Notes: a model not told the origin generated them from the letters alone. Positions 46,064 through 56,865 are shown, counted from the stretch's first letter. The stretch is 64,000 nucleotides of DNA from Pseudocitrobacter faecalis (GCA_003315335.1 QNRL01000008.1:1-64000), one strand, 5' to 3'. Program-made: numbers and translations.

Positions 46064-48262
46064 TCAAAACAGCAGTGAATAACTCAGACCAAAAGTACGA
46101 CCACGGCCTTTGTAATCGTACAGTGACGCCGGGCCATATCCCGGGCTGTAGTAGAGCGGCGCGCGTTGACCCCAGACGGTGGTGTAGTCACGATCGAAAA
46201 GATTCTCCACGCTGAAACTGAGTTTACCCACAGGGAGTTCATAACTCCCGAGCAGATCAACGGTGGTATAACCCTCGATTTTTTCTCCCTGATCGTCGCT
46301 CACGTTGAAGGAGGTGGTGCTTTGAACTCGCAGGCTCCAGGGATCGGGTGCCCAACCAATGTATGCCGTCGCTTTTGAAGGACTTGCGACCTTAACATCG
46401 TACTTTTCCCAGCTCCCGTTGACTTTGGATTCGGTTTTTAGCACGTTAAAGTTTGCGCCAGTGCTCCAGTCGGTATCCGGAATAAAGTAGTCGATCGCAC
46501 CTTCGACACCGTAAATACGGCGTTTGTCATCGACCACGCTAATTGTCAGATCTTTATTGGCCTGCACGCTCTTGTCAGAAATTGAGTAGTAAGCCGCAAT
46601 TTGCGTGCGCAGGTTATCGCCGGTAAAGCGCCAGCCCAGTTCGTAGGAGTCGACCTTGACGCCTTCCAGTTCACTCTCGTTCACATTCACGCTGTTAATT
46701 AGCGGAAGGTGCCCGTTGACTGCGGGGCCATAAGTGCCGCGTCCATAGTACTTACCAGGGTCAGGCAGTTCCACGCCCTGGGAGAAGTTAAGCCATGCCT
46801 GCTGGCGTTCGGTCAGGTGAACCAACAGCCCCGCATTAAACAGGAAGTTGTCGTAATCGACCGAGCCACCGGGGATAGCATCGGCTGACTGTGCCTTCCC
46901 GGCAGCAATCTGCTGTTGCTGCGCATAGCCAATGAAATCATCAATCTTGTTCTCTGTGTACTGGTAGCGAACGCCGCCGCTGAGCGTGAAAATATCGTTG
47001 ATGTCATAGCTTGATTGCAGGAAGGCCGCCAGGTTGGTGATGTCGTACGCTGGGTAGCGCCCGGTGGTATAAATACGCTTATTGTTCATCCCGCCAGACG
47101 CATTTGCTTGTGCCAGATCGAAAAACATCTGGTTAGAGGTAAAGCGTTCATGATCCGCATCCAGCCCATAAGTCAGTTGCCAGCCCTCCAGCGGTTGACT
47201 GTTCAGCGTCAGTTTCGCACCGTACTGATCCGTGTCCTGCTGCGATGAGGAGAACGCGGTCGCCTGTTTATTGGCATTGACGGTTGGGAAAGGATAGAAC
47301 TTCAGCGACTCATCGCGATAATAAACCTGACCCACCAGCTCCTGGCCGAGGAAGTCGCTGTTAGAGTATTGCAGGCTAATAAGGTGACGTTCAGTGCCTG
47401 GAATTCGGTCTGAACTCAGGCCGCTGCTGACATAAGGCTTACTGGTTCCGCTAATTGCTGAAAAATCTTTGCCGAGGTTCAAGCCATAATCATCGTCACC
47501 CTGGCTTTTATAATATTGAGTGATCAACTGCAGTTGTTGGGTATCGTCAATGTTTAGCGTGCCGGTGCCCATGATATCCAGACGGTCAGAATACTGGAGC
47601 CCTGTCTGGGTGTTATCGAGCAACGTCGCGTCGCCATTGCCATCAAACCAGCCGCCAAATTTCTGGTACGCCACCGACGCGCGACCGGAGATACGATCGT
47701 TCCCGCCCGAGATCGCGCTGGCAATACGTTCATCATGATCTTTACTGCTGTTAAAGCCGCTTTTGATCCCCGACTCAAACTCCACCTGGGTATCTGGTTG
47801 GCCCTTCTTCGTCACGATATTAATCAGGCCGCCCGTACTGCCGCCACCGTAGAGCGCGGTGGCGCCGGAGATGACTTCTACGTGGTCGATATTGAAGGGG
47901 TCAATCGAGTCCAGTTGGCGGCTGTCGGTGCGCGATGAGTTCAGGCGTACGCCGTCAACCAGCACCACCAATGGACGGCCACGCACATTCATTCCGTAAT
48001 TGGTACGACTCTGGCTGCTTACATCCAGCCCGGGGATGAGCTGCGCCAGTGCGTCTTTCAATTCTTTACCGCCCTGAATCTGCTGTTCAAGTTCGGCGTT
48101 TTCAATCACCCAGGTAGTTTGCGCCATTTCCGCCACCGTTCGGTTAGCGCGGTTGGCAGAAACCACCAATGTGTCGTCGGGAGTCTGTTGTGCAACCGCA
48201 GGCGCCATGATGGCGAGCAGCAGCGGGTTGAGCGTCCAGAGCGTATATTTTTTGGCTATCAT
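46064..48262 (-). CDS. iutA: ferric aerobactin TonB-dependent receptor IutA
   Basis: This outer-membrane receptor of about 732 residues has a signal peptide ending APAVAQ, a TonB-box-like DDTLVVSANR, the plug domain (DALAQLIPGLDVSSQSRTNY) and a 22-strand barrel ending GLSYSLLF. It is closely similar throughout to E. coli aerobactin receptor IutA. The ATG of MIAKKYTLW has AAAGGA at proper spacing; an ATG two codons earlier sits on that site. No iucABCD genes are present, so it would take up aerobactin made by other cells. It converges with the AraC gene. Confidence 0.9.
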   Translation of the reverse strand: MIAKKYTLWTLNPLLLAIMAPAVAQQTPDDTLVVSANRANRTVAEMAQTTWVIENAELEQQIQGGKELKDALAQLIPGLDVSSQSRTNYGMNVRGRPLVVLVDGVRLNSSRTDSRQLDSIDPFNIDHVEVISGATALYGGGSTGGLINIVTKKGQPDTQVEFESGIKSGFNSSKDHDERIASAISGGNDRISGRASVAYQKFGGWFDGNGDATLLDNTQTGLQYSDRLDIMGTGTLNIDDTQQLQLITQYYKSQGDDDYGLNLGKDFSAISGTSKPYVSSGLSSDRIPGTERHLISLQYSNSDFLGQELVGQVYYRDESLKFYPFPTVNANKQATAFSSSQQDTDQYGAKLTLNSQPLEGWQLTYGLDADHERFTSNQMFFDLAQANASGGMNNKRIYTTGRYPAYDITNLAAFLQSSYDINDIFTLSGGVRYQYTENKIDDFIGYAQQQQIAAGKAQSADAIPGGSVDYDNFLFNAGLLVHLTERQQAWLNFSQGVELPDPGKYYGRGTYGPAVNGHLPLINSVNVNESELEGVKVDSYELGWRFTGDNLRTQIAAYYSISDKSVQANKDLTISVVDDKRRIYGVEGAIDYFIPDTDWSTGANFNVLKTESKVNGSWEKYDVKVASPSKATAYIGWAPDPWSLRVQSTTSFNVSDDQGEKIEGYTTVDLLGSYELPVGKLSFSVENLFDRDYTTVWGQRAPLYYSPGYGPASLYDYKGRGRTFGLSYSLLF

Positions 48263-48858
48263 CGTCATTCCTTTACGCGGGCAAAAAGTGTTGCCCAAAG
48301 AGGCTGAGTAGCAGTTGGAGGTGCAGCCGCTGGCTGCGGTTTTTCCCGGTTACCGCTGCGTCATGGGAGAAGCGCAGGCGATGCGTGAGAACGAATAGAT
48401 CGCGCGACATGGCGAGATTCAGAATATGAGCAGATGCCTATGCCCTGATGCCGGAGCGACGCTCGGGAATAATCCGATGACGCTGTTGGGCATTTAGCGA
48501 ACGTGATAATCAGTTGGGAAGGGGAACATGCGATGTAGCGCGATGTCGTGTTTTCACGAAGAGGCCATTTCAGAATGCGCTGTGCAACGCGATTCCACGC
48601 CAGCAGGTTCATGGGCAAAGTTATCATCAGGCAGATCCCACATCATGTGATAATGCGAATTTTGCCGATAGAGTTTCTCATTATCAATACCAATTGTTAG
48701 TATTGGTAAAAATAATTTTACAAATAAACACAATTTATGAACGGTTTTGCAATATTGTGGCGGTGGGGATGATTGCCGTTTGGGTGAAAAAAATGTCCAG
48801 ATGTTCGTGAATCAAGCCTTTTCAAGCGGGGTGATAAGCACGTCCCTGTGCTCTGTTC
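48263..48858 (-). promoter_or_regulatory. long iutA upstream region with candidate Fur box
   Basis: About 600 bases separate iutA from betA and hold no clear gene. On the minus strand GGTATTGATAATGAGAAAC (48673-48691) matches the Fur box GATAATGATAATCATTATC at roughly two thirds of positions. An overlapping palindrome TACCAAT (48688-48694) / ATTGGTA (48702-48708) is present. It is about 410 bases before the iutA start, unusually far. Confidence 0.45.
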
Positions 48859-50532
48859 TCAGGCGCGCGAGCGTTTTACCGGCATCCCATTTGCCACAAA
48901 ATAGGCCGCCAGACTTTTCGGCAGCGCCTCTTGCCCACGAATCCTGTCCGCCATTTTCTCGCCGATCATAATCGTCGTGGCGTTCAGATTCCCGGTGATA
49001 ATCTGCGGCATAATCGACGCATCTACTACGCGCAGGCCTTCCAGGCCGTGTACGCGGCCTTCGCCGTCAACCACGGCCATCTCGTCGTAACCCATTTTGC
49101 AGGTACCACAGGGGTGGAAAGCGGTTTCCGCGTGATTACGCACAAACTCGTCGAGCTGCTCGTCCGTCTGACACTCCACGCCAGGGCTGATTTCCCGGCC
49201 ACGGTATTTATCCAGCGCGGGTTGATGCATGATCTCGCGGGTGATGCGAATTGCATCGCGGAACTCCTGCCAGTCCTGCTCGTGCGACATGTAATTAAAC
49301 AGGATCGCCGGATGCTGGTGCGGGTCGCGGGATTTAATCCGCACATGCCCGCGGCTTGGCGAGCGCATTGAGCCGACGTGGCACTGGAAGCCGTGCTCTT
49401 TCACCGCGTTCGAACCGTTATAGTTAATCGCCACCGGCAGGAAGTGGTACTGAATATTCGGCCATTCAAATTCCTCGCGGCTGCGAATAAATCCGCCTGC
49501 CTCAAAATGGTTGCTTGCGCCCACGCCGGTACCGCCAAACAGCCACTCCGCGCCAATTTTTGGCTGGTTCCACCACTGCAGGGCCGGGTAGAGGGAAACC
49601 GGTTCTTTGCACTCATATTGCAGATACATCTCCAGGTGATCCTGAAGGTTCTCGCCTACGCCCGGTAAATCATGCACCAGCGGAATATCAAACTCAGCCA
49701 GCAGTGCAGCATTACCCACGCCGGAGCGTTGCAAAATTTGCGGGGAGGCAATCGCGCCTGCGCACAGCAGCACTTCTTTATTTGCTGTCGCTCGGGTCGG
49801 AATCGTACTGTCGCCCTCCAGCCACTCGACGCCCACCGCACGTTTGCCATCAAAGATGATGTGATCGGTCATGGCGTGCGTACGAATAGTCAGGTTGGGA
49901 CGTTGTTTTGCCTGGTCAAGATAGCCACGTGCGGTGCTGGCGCGACGTCCCTGCGGCGTTACGGTGCGATCCATCGGGCCGAAACCTTCTTGCTGATAAC
50001 CGTTAAGATCGTCCGTGCGGGGGTAGCCCGCCTGCACGCCCGCTTCAATCATCGCTTCAAACAGCGGATTGACGCCGGGTTTTGAGGTGGTCACGCTAAC
50101 CGGGCCGTCACCGCCGTGATAGTCGTTTTCAACAATATCGCGCGTCTCAGCCTTGCGGTAGTAGGGCAGGCAGTCAAGATAGCTCCAGTGCTCCAGACCG
50201 GGTTCTTTCGCCCAGTTATCGAGATCCAGCGCGTTGCCGCGGATATAGCACATGCCGTTGATCAGTGACGATCCGCCCAGACCTTTGCCGCGTCCGCACT
50301 CCATGCGACGGTTGTTCATAAACGGTTCCGGCTCAGTCTCATAGGCCCAGTTGTAGCGTTTGCCCTGTAGCGGGAATGCCAGCGCGGCGGGCATCTGGGT
50401 GCGGAAGTCAAAGCGATAATCCGGGCCGCCCGCTTCAAGCAACAACACGGAGGTATTCGGATCTTCAGTCAGACGTGTGGCGAGGACGTTGCCGGCAGAG
50501 CCGGCACCAATAATGATGTAGTCAAATTGCAA
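48859..50532 (-). CDS. betA: choline dehydrogenase
   Basis: The 557-residue membrane-associated GMC flavoprotein oxidises choline to betaine aldehyde. The FAD-binding dinucleotide fold [16 protein letters not shown] is at the N-terminus, [21 protein letters not shown] is GMC signature 1, and HPCGTCKMG and [13 protein letters not shown] are C-terminal motifs. The start is a TTG (protein MQFDY) five bases after GGGAGG, as in E. coli. It is the last gene of betIBA. Confidence 0.95.
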   Translation of the reverse strand: MQFDYIIIGAGSAGNVLATRLTEDPNTSVLLLEAGGPDYRFDFRTQMPAALAFPLQGKRYNWAYETEPEPFMNNRRMECGRGKGLGGSSLINGMCYIRGNALDLDNWAKEPGLEHWSYLDCLPYYRKAETRDIVENDYHGGDGPVSVTTSKPGVNPLFEAMIEAGVQAGYPRTDDLNGYQQEGFGPMDRTVTPQGRRASTARGYLDQAKQRPNLTIRTHAMTDHIIFDGKRAVGVEWLEGDSTIPTRATANKEVLLCAGAIASPQILQRSGVGNAALLAEFDIPLVHDLPGVGENLQDHLEMYLQYECKEPVSLYPALQWWNQPKIGAEWLFGGTGVGASNHFEAGGFIRSREEFEWPNIQYHFLPVAINYNGSNAVKEHGFQCHVGSMRSPSRGHVRIKSRDPHQHPAILFNYMSHEQDWQEFRDAIRITREIMHQPALDKYRGREISPGVECQTDEQLDEFVRNHAETAFHPCGTCKMGYDEMAVVDGEGRVHGLEGLRVVDASIMPQIITGNLNATTIMIGEKMADRIRGQEALPKSLAAYFVANGMPVKRSRA

Positions 50533-50545
50533 ATAAACCTCCCGG

Positions 50546-52018
50546 TTAGAATATGGACTGGAATTTACCCATCTCAACCTGGATGGACTTCACCTGGGTG
50601 TAACTTTGAAGCGTCATCACGCCGTTCTCGCGGCCAATACCCGAGTGTTTGTAGCCGCCAACCGGCATCTCTGCTGCGGATTCACCCCAGGTGTTGATCC
50701 AGCAGATACCCGCTTCAAGCTGGTGGATGATGCGGTGCGCCCGATTCAGGTCAGCCGTTACGACGCCTGCCGCCAGGCCGTAGTCCGTGTCGTTGGCGCG
50801 GCGAATCACGTCGTCTTCAGATTCATACGTGAGGATGGACATCACCGGCCCGAAAATCTCTTCGCGAACGATAGTCATCTCATCGGTGCAGTCGGTAAAG
50901 ACAGTCGGGGCAACCCAGGCACCGTTATCGAAACCGTCGCCCTTCAGCGCATCGCCGCCGCAGAGCACGCGCGCGCCTTCCTCTTTGCCTTTGGCGATGT
51001 AACGCAGCACGTTATCGCGATGCGGGAAGCTGACCAGCGGGCCGAAGTTGGTCTGCACATCGAAAACGTCGCCTGCGCGGATGCGGCCTACGCGCTCAAG
51101 GATTTTCTGTTCAAATTCGGTTTTGAACGCCGCCGGAATAAATACGCGAGTACCGTTGGTGCACACCTGGCCGGAGCTAAAGAAGTTCGCCATCATGGCA
51201 ATGTCCGCCGCGAGATCTAAATCCGCATCGTCGAGGATAACCAGCGGGGATTTACCGCCCAGCTCCATCGTCACTTCTTTCAGCGAAGAGGCCGCAGAGT
51301 TGGCCATCACTTTTTTGCCGCTGGCGACGCCGCCGGTGAACGACACCTTGGCAATGCCTGGATGTTCGGTCAGATACTGCCCGGTTTCCGCGCCGATGCC
51401 TGGCAAAACGTTAAACACGCCGTCCGGCAGTCCTGCTTCTGTGTAGATTTCTGCGAGTTGAAGCGCAGTGAGCGGGGTAACTTCGCTCGGTTTGAAGATC
51501 ATCGCATTGCCTGCCGCCAGCGCCGGGGCGGATTTCCACAGGGCAATCTGAATCGGGTAGTTCCAGGCGCCAATCCCCGCGACCACGCCGAGCGGTTCCC
51601 GGCGCGTGTAGACAAACGATGACTCACGCAGGGGGATCTGGCTGCCTTCCAGCGCCGGAATCAGCCCCGCGTAATACTCCAGCACATCTGCGCCGGTAAC
51701 GATATCGACGGTTGAGGTTTCCGAAAACGCTTTGCCGGTGTCGAGTGTTTCCAGCGTTGCCAGTTCGTCATTGCGTTTACGCAGGATATCCACCGCCCGA
51801 CGCAGAATGCGTGAGCGCTCCATGGCGGTCATGCCCGCCCAGACTTTCTGCCCCTGCCGGGCGCTTTCTACGGCACGATCGACATCCTCGCGTCCGGCGG
51901 CCTGCACCGTTGCCAGGGTTTCACCGTTGGCCGGGTTGATGGTCTCGAAGGTGCGACCGCTGGTGGCGGATGTATAACCACCATGGATATAAAGCTGCTG
52001 TTCTGCCATTCGGGACAT
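50546..52018 (-). CDS. betB: betaine aldehyde dehydrogenase
   Basis: The 490-residue NAD(P)-dependent enzyme converts betaine aldehyde to glycine betaine, an osmoprotectant. Catalytic Glu in [11 protein letters not shown] and Cys in [14 protein letters not shown] are intact. The start MSRMAEQQ follows GAGGAGG and gives the E. coli length. It lies between betI and betA with gaps of about 13 bases. Confidence 0.96.
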   Translation of the reverse strand: MSRMAEQQLYIHGGYTSATSGRTFETINPANGETLATVQAAGREDVDRAVESARQGQKVWAGMTAMERSRILRRAVDILRKRNDELATLETLDTGKAFSETSTVDIVTGADVLEYYAGLIPALEGSQIPLRESSFVYTRREPLGVVAGIGAWNYPIQIALWKSAPALAAGNAMIFKPSEVTPLTALQLAEIYTEAGLPDGVFNVLPGIGAETGQYLTEHPGIAKVSFTGGVASGKKVMANSAASSLKEVTMELGGKSPLVILDDADLDLAADIAMMANFFSSGQVCTNGTRVFIPAAFKTEFEQKILERVGRIRAGDVFDVQTNFGPLVSFPHRDNVLRYIAKGKEEGARVLCGGDALKGDGFDNGAWVAPTVFTDCTDEMTIVREEIFGPVMSILTYESEDDVIRRANDTDYGLAAGVVTADLNRAHRIIHQLEAGICWINTWGESAAEMPVGGYKHSGIGRENGVMTLQSYTQVKSIQVEMGKFQSIF

Positions 52019-52031
52019 AACTCCTCCTCGG

Positions 52032-52619
52032 TTAATCGGTCGGTAAATGCTGGCTGATAAAGTGGCTGGTGAGCGATTGCGCGCGGGTGATATCCAGCGG
52101 TTTTCCACTGAGTGCGGCGCGCAACCACAGGCCGTCGATCAGAGCGGCAAGCCCATAGCCCGCTTCTTCAGCCTGTTGACGCGGCAATTCGCGACGAAAC
52201 TCATACACAAGATTGGACAGCAAACGGCGGCTGCTCACTTGCTGCAAACGGTAGAGCATCGGCTGATGCATGCTGCTGGCCCAGAAAGCCAGCCAGGCCT
52301 TCATCGCCGCGCCACTGACCTGCGTTTCATCAAAATTGCCGCCGACAATCGCCTGGAGCCGCTGCTCTGCGCTACCTTCCGGAAGGGCATGCAGACGGCT
52401 CAATACCGCGTCACGCAACTGGCTGGTGATATCGCGCATGGTCGCTTCCAGCAGGCCGTTTTTATCTTTGAAATAGTGGCTGATGATCCCGGTGGAAACG
52501 CCCGCCCGACGGGCGATCTGTGCGATCGTCGCATCGTGCATGCCTACTTCATTTATTGCTTCCAGCGTGGCGTCGATCAGTTGCCTGCGCCGGATCGGCT
52601 GCATCCCCAGTTTGGGCAT
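52032..52619 (-). CDS. betI: TetR-family choline-responsive repressor BetI
   Basis: The 195-residue repressor has the TetR helix-turn-helix [20 protein letters not shown] and a choline-binding C-terminal domain. I start at MPKLGMQ as in E. coli. It represses betIBA and the divergent betT until choline is present. Confidence 0.95.
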   Translation of the reverse strand: MPKLGMQPIRRRQLIDATLEAINEVGMHDATIAQIARRAGVSTGIISHYFKDKNGLLEATMRDITSQLRDAVLSRLHALPEGSAEQRLQAIVGGNFDETQVSGAAMKAWLAFWASSMHQPMLYRLQQVSSRRLLSNLVYEFRRELPRQQAEEAGYGLAALIDGLWLRAALSGKPLDITRAQSLTSHFISQHLPTD

Positions 52620-52668
52620 TTTTGCCACTCCATTCATCAGCATTGGTTATACATTAAAGCGGTTTTTG

Positions 52669-52682
52669 ATTGGACGTTCAAT
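52669..52682. promoter_or_regulatory. candidate BetI operator
   Basis: ATTGGACGTTCAAT is an inverted repeat with one mismatch, in the 128-base region between divergent betI and betT. It resembles the known BetI dyad. Confidence 0.7.
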
Positions 52683-52747
52683 ATAAAATGTGTCTTAATT
52701 GTTGCGAATTTGATTTTTAATAGTTGCAAAAACAGTGGGGATACTGG

Positions 52748-54781
52748 ATGACAGACCTTTCACAGACAAGGGAAAAGGACAAAATCAATCCGGTTGTGTT
52801 TTACACTTCTGCAGGACTGATTTTGTTGTTTTCCCTGACAACGATCCTCTTTCGCGACTTCTCCGCTCTGTGGATTGGCCGCACGCTGGACTGGGTCTCT
52901 AAAACCTTTGGTTGGTACTATCTGCTAGCGGCAACGCTCTATATTGTGTTTGTGGTCTGCATTGCCTGTTCGCGTTTCGGTTCGGTAAAGCTCGGGCCGG
53001 AGCAATCTAAGCCTGAGTTCAGCCTGCTGAGCTGGGCGGCGATGTTGTTTGCCGCCGGTATCGGTATTGACCTGATGTTCTTCTCCGTCGCTGAACCGGT
53101 GACACAATATATGCAGCCGCCGGAAGGGGCAGGGCAAACCATGGAGGCGGCGCGTCAGGCGATGGTCTGGACGCTGTTCCACTACGGCTTAACCGGCTGG
53201 TCGATGTATGCGTTGATGGGGATGGCGCTCGGATACTTTAGCTATCGTTATAATTTGCCGCTCACGATCCGCTCGGCGCTGTATCCAATCTTCGGGAAAC
53301 GTATCAACGGGCCGATTGGTCACTCGGTGGATATCGCGGCGGTAATCGGCACCATCTTCGGCATCGCCACCACGCTTGGCATTGGTGTGGTGCAGCTCAA
53401 TTACGGGCTGAGCGTACTGTTTGATATCCCGGATTCGATGGCGGCGAAAGCGGCGCTGATCGCGCTGTCGGTGATCATCGCCACTATTTCGGTGACGTCC
53501 GGGGTCGATAAAGGCATTCGCGTGCTGTCGGAACTTAACGTTGCGCTGGCGCTGGGGCTGATTTTGTTCGTGCTGTTTATGGGCGACACCTCATTTCTGC
53601 TCAATGCGCTGGTACTGAACGTTGGCGACTACGTAAACCGTTTTATGGGGATGACGCTCAACAGCTTCGCTTTCGACCGCCCGGTCGAGTGGATGAACAA
53701 CTGGACGCTCTTCTTCTGGGCGTGGTGGGTAGCCTGGTCGCCGTTTGTCGGCCTGTTCCTGGCGCGTATCTCACGCGGGCGCACCATTCGCCAGTTTGTG
53801 CTGGGCACCTTGATCATTCCGTTCACCTTTACGCTGCTTTGGCTGTCGGTATTCGGTAACAGCGCACTGTATGAAATCATCCATGGCGGTGCCGCCTTCG
53901 CACAGGAAGCGATGGCGCACCCGGAACGTGGCTTCTACAGCCTGCTGGCACAGTATCCGGGGTTCACCTTTAGTGCTTCCGTCGCCACCATTACTGGACT
54001 GCTGTTTTATGTCACCTCGGCGGATTCCGGTGCGCTGGTACTGGGCAATTTCACCTCGCAGCTGAAAGACATCAACAGCGATGCGCCTGGCTGGTTGCGT
54101 GTATTCTGGTCGGTGGCCATTGGCCTGCTGACGCTCGGTATGCTGATGACCAACGGGATTTCAGCGCTGCAAAACACCACGGTGATCATGGGGCTGCCGT
54201 TCAGCTTTGTCATTTTCTTCGTGATGGCTGGATTGTATAAATCGCTGAAAGTGGAGGACTATCGCCGCGAAAGTGCCAATCGTGATACTGCACCGCGACC
54301 GTTAAGCGTTCAGGATCGCCTCAGCTGGAAAAAGCGTCTCTCGCGGCTGATGAACTACCCAGGTACACGCTACACCAAACAGATGATGGAAACGGTCTGT
54401 TATCCGGCAATGGAAGATGTGGCGCAGGAACTGCGGCTACGCGGTGCGTACGTCGAGCTGAAAAGCCTGCCACCGGAAGAGGGCGAGCATCTGGGGCATC
54501 TGGATTTACTGGTGCATATGGGTGAAGAGCAAAACTTTGTCTATCAGATCTGGCCACGGCAATATTCGGTGCCGGGCTTTACCTACCGCGCGCGCAGCGG
54601 GAAATCGACCTACTACCGGCTGGAAACCTTCCTGCTGGAGGGCAGCCAGGGTAATGACCTGATGGATTACAGTAAAGAGCAGGTGATCACTGATATTCTT
54701 GACCAGTATGAGCGACACCTCAACTTTATTCATTTACATCGGGAAGCACCTGGGAATAGCGTGATGTTCCCGGATGTTTAA
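52748..54781 (+). CDS. betT: high-affinity choline transporter BetT (BCCT family)
   Basis: The 677-residue proton-driven choline importer has about twelve membrane helices. The BCCT signature FFWAWWVAWSPFVGLFLARIS is present, and a long C-terminal cytoplasmic tail (about residues 500-677) tunes activity to osmolarity. The ATG of MTDLSQ gives the E. coli length. It is transcribed divergently from betIBA. Confidence 0.96.
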   Translation: MTDLSQTREKDKINPVVFYTSAGLILLFSLTTILFRDFSALWIGRTLDWVSKTFGWYYLLAATLYIVFVVCIACSRFGSVKLGPEQSKPEFSLLSWAAMLFAAGIGIDLMFFSVAEPVTQYMQPPEGAGQTMEAARQAMVWTLFHYGLTGWSMYALMGMALGYFSYRYNLPLTIRSALYPIFGKRINGPIGHSVDIAAVIGTIFGIATTLGIGVVQLNYGLSVLFDIPDSMAAKAALIALSVIIATISVTSGVDKGIRVLSELNVALALGLILFVLFMGDTSFLLNALVLNVGDYVNRFMGMTLNSFAFDRPVEWMNNWTLFFWAWWVAWSPFVGLFLARISRGRTIRQFVLGTLIIPFTFTLLWLSVFGNSALYEIIHGGAAFAQEAMAHPERGFYSLLAQYPGFTFSASVATITGLLFYVTSADSGALVLGNFTSQLKDINSDAPGWLRVFWSVAIGLLTLGMLMTNGISALQNTTVIMGLPFSFVIFFVMAGLYKSLKVEDYRRESANRDTAPRPLSVQDRLSWKKRLSRLMNYPGTRYTKQMMETVCYPAMEDVAQELRLRGAYVELKSLPPEEGEHLGHLDLLVHMGEEQNFVYQIWPRQYSVPGFTYRARSGKSTYYRLETFLLEGSQGNDLMDYSKEQVITDILDQYERHLNFIHLHREAPGNSVMFPDV

Positions 54782-54796
54782 ACAAGATGTTTAAAT

Positions 54797-54831
54797 AAAA
54801 AGCAGGATCATCACGATCCTGCTTTTCTTTT
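54797..54831. terminator. bidirectional terminator betT / ydeI-like gene
   Basis: AGCAGGATC / GATCCTGCT stem flanked by AAAA and TTTTCTTTTT. Confidence 0.88.
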
Positions 54832-54833
54832 TA

Positions 54834-55226
54834 TTATTTCTGAATCATATCTACCCGCACGACCGGCGGATCGACTTTCTTATCCAGGCTTCCGTTAATA
54901 CTGATCATGTTATCGGGTTTTACCGTCCGTCCATCAAAAACCGATTGCGGAATAATGGTGTGGATCGTTCCGGTTTTATCCCTGAACACAAATTTGTCAT
55001 TGCCCTGATCGTCGATGAGATTGCCGCGAAGCGAAATTGTCGCGCCGTCGTGCATTGTTTTAGCGTGAGCGACGGTCATGATTCGCGCATTTTCAGTTCC
55101 GCGGTATCCCTCTTCCAGCGCATGAGGGGCGGGAGGTGCGGCATCTTTTTCCAGGCCACCTTTTTCATCGGCAAAAGCGCCAGGGATCAATAATGTGCAA
55201 ACGAGAGGAACAAGAGATATTTTCAT
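54834..55226 (-). CDS. ydeI: YgiW/YdeI-family periplasmic OB-fold stress protein
   Basis: The 130-residue secreted protein has a signal peptide (about residues 1-19, ending GAFA) and a BOF/OB-fold domain ([18 protein letters not shown], then [18 protein letters not shown] and [10 protein letters not shown]). It has the length and pattern of E. coli YdeI, a protein linked to envelope stress and peroxide resistance. It is divergent from a three-gene operon; in E. coli ydeI neighbours the CinA-like ydeJ, and here a CinA-C gene lies in that operon. Confidence 0.85.
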   Translation of the reverse strand: MKISLVPLVCTLLIPGAFADEKGGLEKDAAPPAPHALEEGYRGTENARIMTVAHAKTMHDGATISLRGNLIDDQGNDKFVFRDKTGTIHTIIPQSVFDGRTVKPDNMISINGSLDKKVDPPVVRVDMIQK

Positions 55227-55366
55227 ACTACACTCCCTGCGTGTGATTGGCTTGACATATTAAGCGTGGTTGCTATTCCTTAAACTGGCAACGCGATGAA
55301 TCTTAAAAAGGGTTTACTTTAAAAATCATCGTTCTGCTAAAAATAAGCGAAACGGTGAGGTGTGAA

Positions 55367-55867
55367 ATGTCAAAAGAAAAACAACTGCCCGGTGTTCAGG
55401 AGAGTGAACGCGCGCTAAATTTCGAAGCCGCCTGCAGAAATGGGGGATTAATTCTTCTGTTGCTCGTTGTTTTACTGGCAATTGGAGGCTTGTTTTCCAA
55501 CGGCTATTTGAGTCAAACGATAAAGGTATCTTCAGACCAAAAGTTGCAGGTTGAATATGAACGCTTTGGCAGATTACAAACGGAATTTGCATTAAAAATT
55601 TCCGCTAAACCAGCACAAACGGGATTATTCGTTTTCAGCCTGCACGGTGACTATAATAAACATTTTGAAATCAGCAATATTTGGCCTAAGCCAGATAAAA
55701 TGTACAGCCAGGATAACACGCTATTTTTTGTTTTTCATACTGCACAGCAGACGCATCCATTTACCGTCTGGTTATACGCCACTCCACAAGAATTCGGTTA
55801 TGCCCATAACTCGCTTAGGTTAAATGCCGGGTCAGAAATAGACTTCTGGCAGTTTATCTATCCTTAG
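55367..55867 (+). CDS. hypothetical inner-membrane protein, operon partner of DUF421
   Basis: This 166-residue protein is not recognised by name. It has a short cytoplasmic N-terminus, one membrane helix at about residues 27-46, and a beta-rich periplasmic domain (QVEYERFGRLQTEFALKI, then HFEISNIWPKPDKMY). The ATG follows GAGGTGTG. It is followed 11 bases later by a DUF421 gene, and the conserved pairing suggests that they form a membrane complex. Confidence 0.75.
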   Translation: MSKEKQLPGVQESERALNFEAACRNGGLILLLLVVLLAIGGLFSNGYLSQTIKVSSDQKLQVEYERFGRLQTEFALKISAKPAQTGLFVFSLHGDYNKHFEISNIWPKPDKMYSQDNTLFFVFHTAQQTHPFTVWLYATPQEFGYAHNSLRLNAGSEIDFWQFIYP

Positions 55868-55878
55868 GAGAAAAAAGA

Positions 55879-56325
55879 ATGGAGATGATATTTCGTGCAC
55901 TTGCCATCTATCTGATTTTACTGGTTGTCTTTAAAATAGCAGGGCGCAGAGCCCTGTTGCAGATGACCAGTTTCGATCTGATATTATTATTGATTATCAG
56001 CGAGGCAACTCAGCAGGCCCTGTTAGGGAATGATTTTTCTGTCACCGGTGCGATGCTGACAATCATCACGCTGATTGTTGTGGATATGCTTTTTGGAATG
56101 ATGAAAAAATATTTTTCCGGCGCGGAGTCGGCACTGGATGGTTCGCCGGTTATTTTGGTTGAAAACGGGACAGTGTTAAGGGAAAAACTTAAAAAGGTGG
56201 ATGTCTCTTGCGATGACATACTTGTCGCCGCGCGCCAAAATCAGGGCATTACAGAGCTGGAGAAAATTAAATTTGCCATACTTGAACGTAATGGGCATAT
56301 CTCGATTATCCCGTTAGAAAAATAA
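55879..56325 (+). CDS. DUF421 (YetF/YcaP-like) membrane protein
   Basis: The 148-residue protein has an N-terminal membrane domain with about three helices (residues 5-70) and a small cytoplasmic DUF421 domain. The latter shows LDGSPVILVENGTVLREKL, LVAARQNQGI and FAILERNGHISIIP. Biochemical role is unknown; family members affect spore or envelope properties. AGGAGAAAAAAG precedes the ATG. Confidence 0.85.
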   Translation: MEMIFRALAIYLILLVVFKIAGRRALLQMTSFDLILLLIISEATQQALLGNDFSVTGAMLTIITLIVVDMLFGMMKKYFSGAESALDGSPVILVENGTVLREKLKKVDVSCDDILVAARQNQGITELEKIKFAILERNGHISIIPLEK

Positions 56326-56335
56326 GGAGCACCTG

Positions 56336-56860
56336 ATGGAAGAAACCCTTTATAACGATTCAAAAACCACCGGTGAACTGACCAAAATGGCCGCAAATGC
56401 GCTGCTGGAACGTGGCTGGCGTTTAACCACCGCCGAGTCATGTACGGGGGGCAACCTTGCGTCGGCACTCTGCGCAGAAGAGAATACCGCGGCATTTTAT
56501 GATATTGGCGTGGTGACTTTCAGCGATGCGGCAAAGCAAAAAATGCTGAATGTTCAGGCCAGCACATTAGAAAAGTTTAGTGCTGTCAGTGAACAATGCG
56601 TGCGGGAAATGTCTGCAGGCGCACTGACTCAGGCTGGGGCTGATATCAGTATCGCGATTAGCGGTTATGCCGGCCCGGATGGGGGAGACGACGGTACCCC
56701 TGCGGGGACTGTCTGGTTTGCATGGAACTTTCGCGGTCAAATAGAAACGGCACGGATACTGTTTACGGGCGAGTGCCAGGATGTCGTCGAAAAAGCGGTT
56801 CGCTACTCTCTTGCCATTTTGGTTGAACAACTCTCCCTTTCGACGTCATCCCGGCGATGA
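56336..56860 (+). CDS. CinA C-terminal-domain amidohydrolase (PncC/YdeJ-like)
   Basis: The 174-residue protein consists of the CinA C-terminal domain only. The signature TTAESCTGGNLASAL and the ISGYAGPDGGDDGTPAGTVWFAW motif are intact. Members such as PncC deamidate nicotinamide mononucleotide in NAD recycling; YdeJ-type paralogues may be inactive or have other substrates. It ends the three-gene operon and converges on a yciF-like gene 5 bases away. Confidence 0.85.
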   Translation: MEETLYNDSKTTGELTKMAANALLERGWRLTTAESCTGGNLASALCAEENTAAFYDIGVVTFSDAAKQKMLNVQASTLEKFSAVSEQCVREMSAGALTQAGADISIAISGYAGPDGGDDGTPAGTVWFAWNFRGQIETARILFTGECQDVVEKAVRYSLAILVEQLSLSTSSRR

Positions 56861-56865
56861 CGGGG

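Noticed and set aside
48361..48627. 88-codon minus-strand frame upstream of iutA
   Set aside because: No recognised domain and no ribosome site; it could be a decayed gene but nothing supports that.
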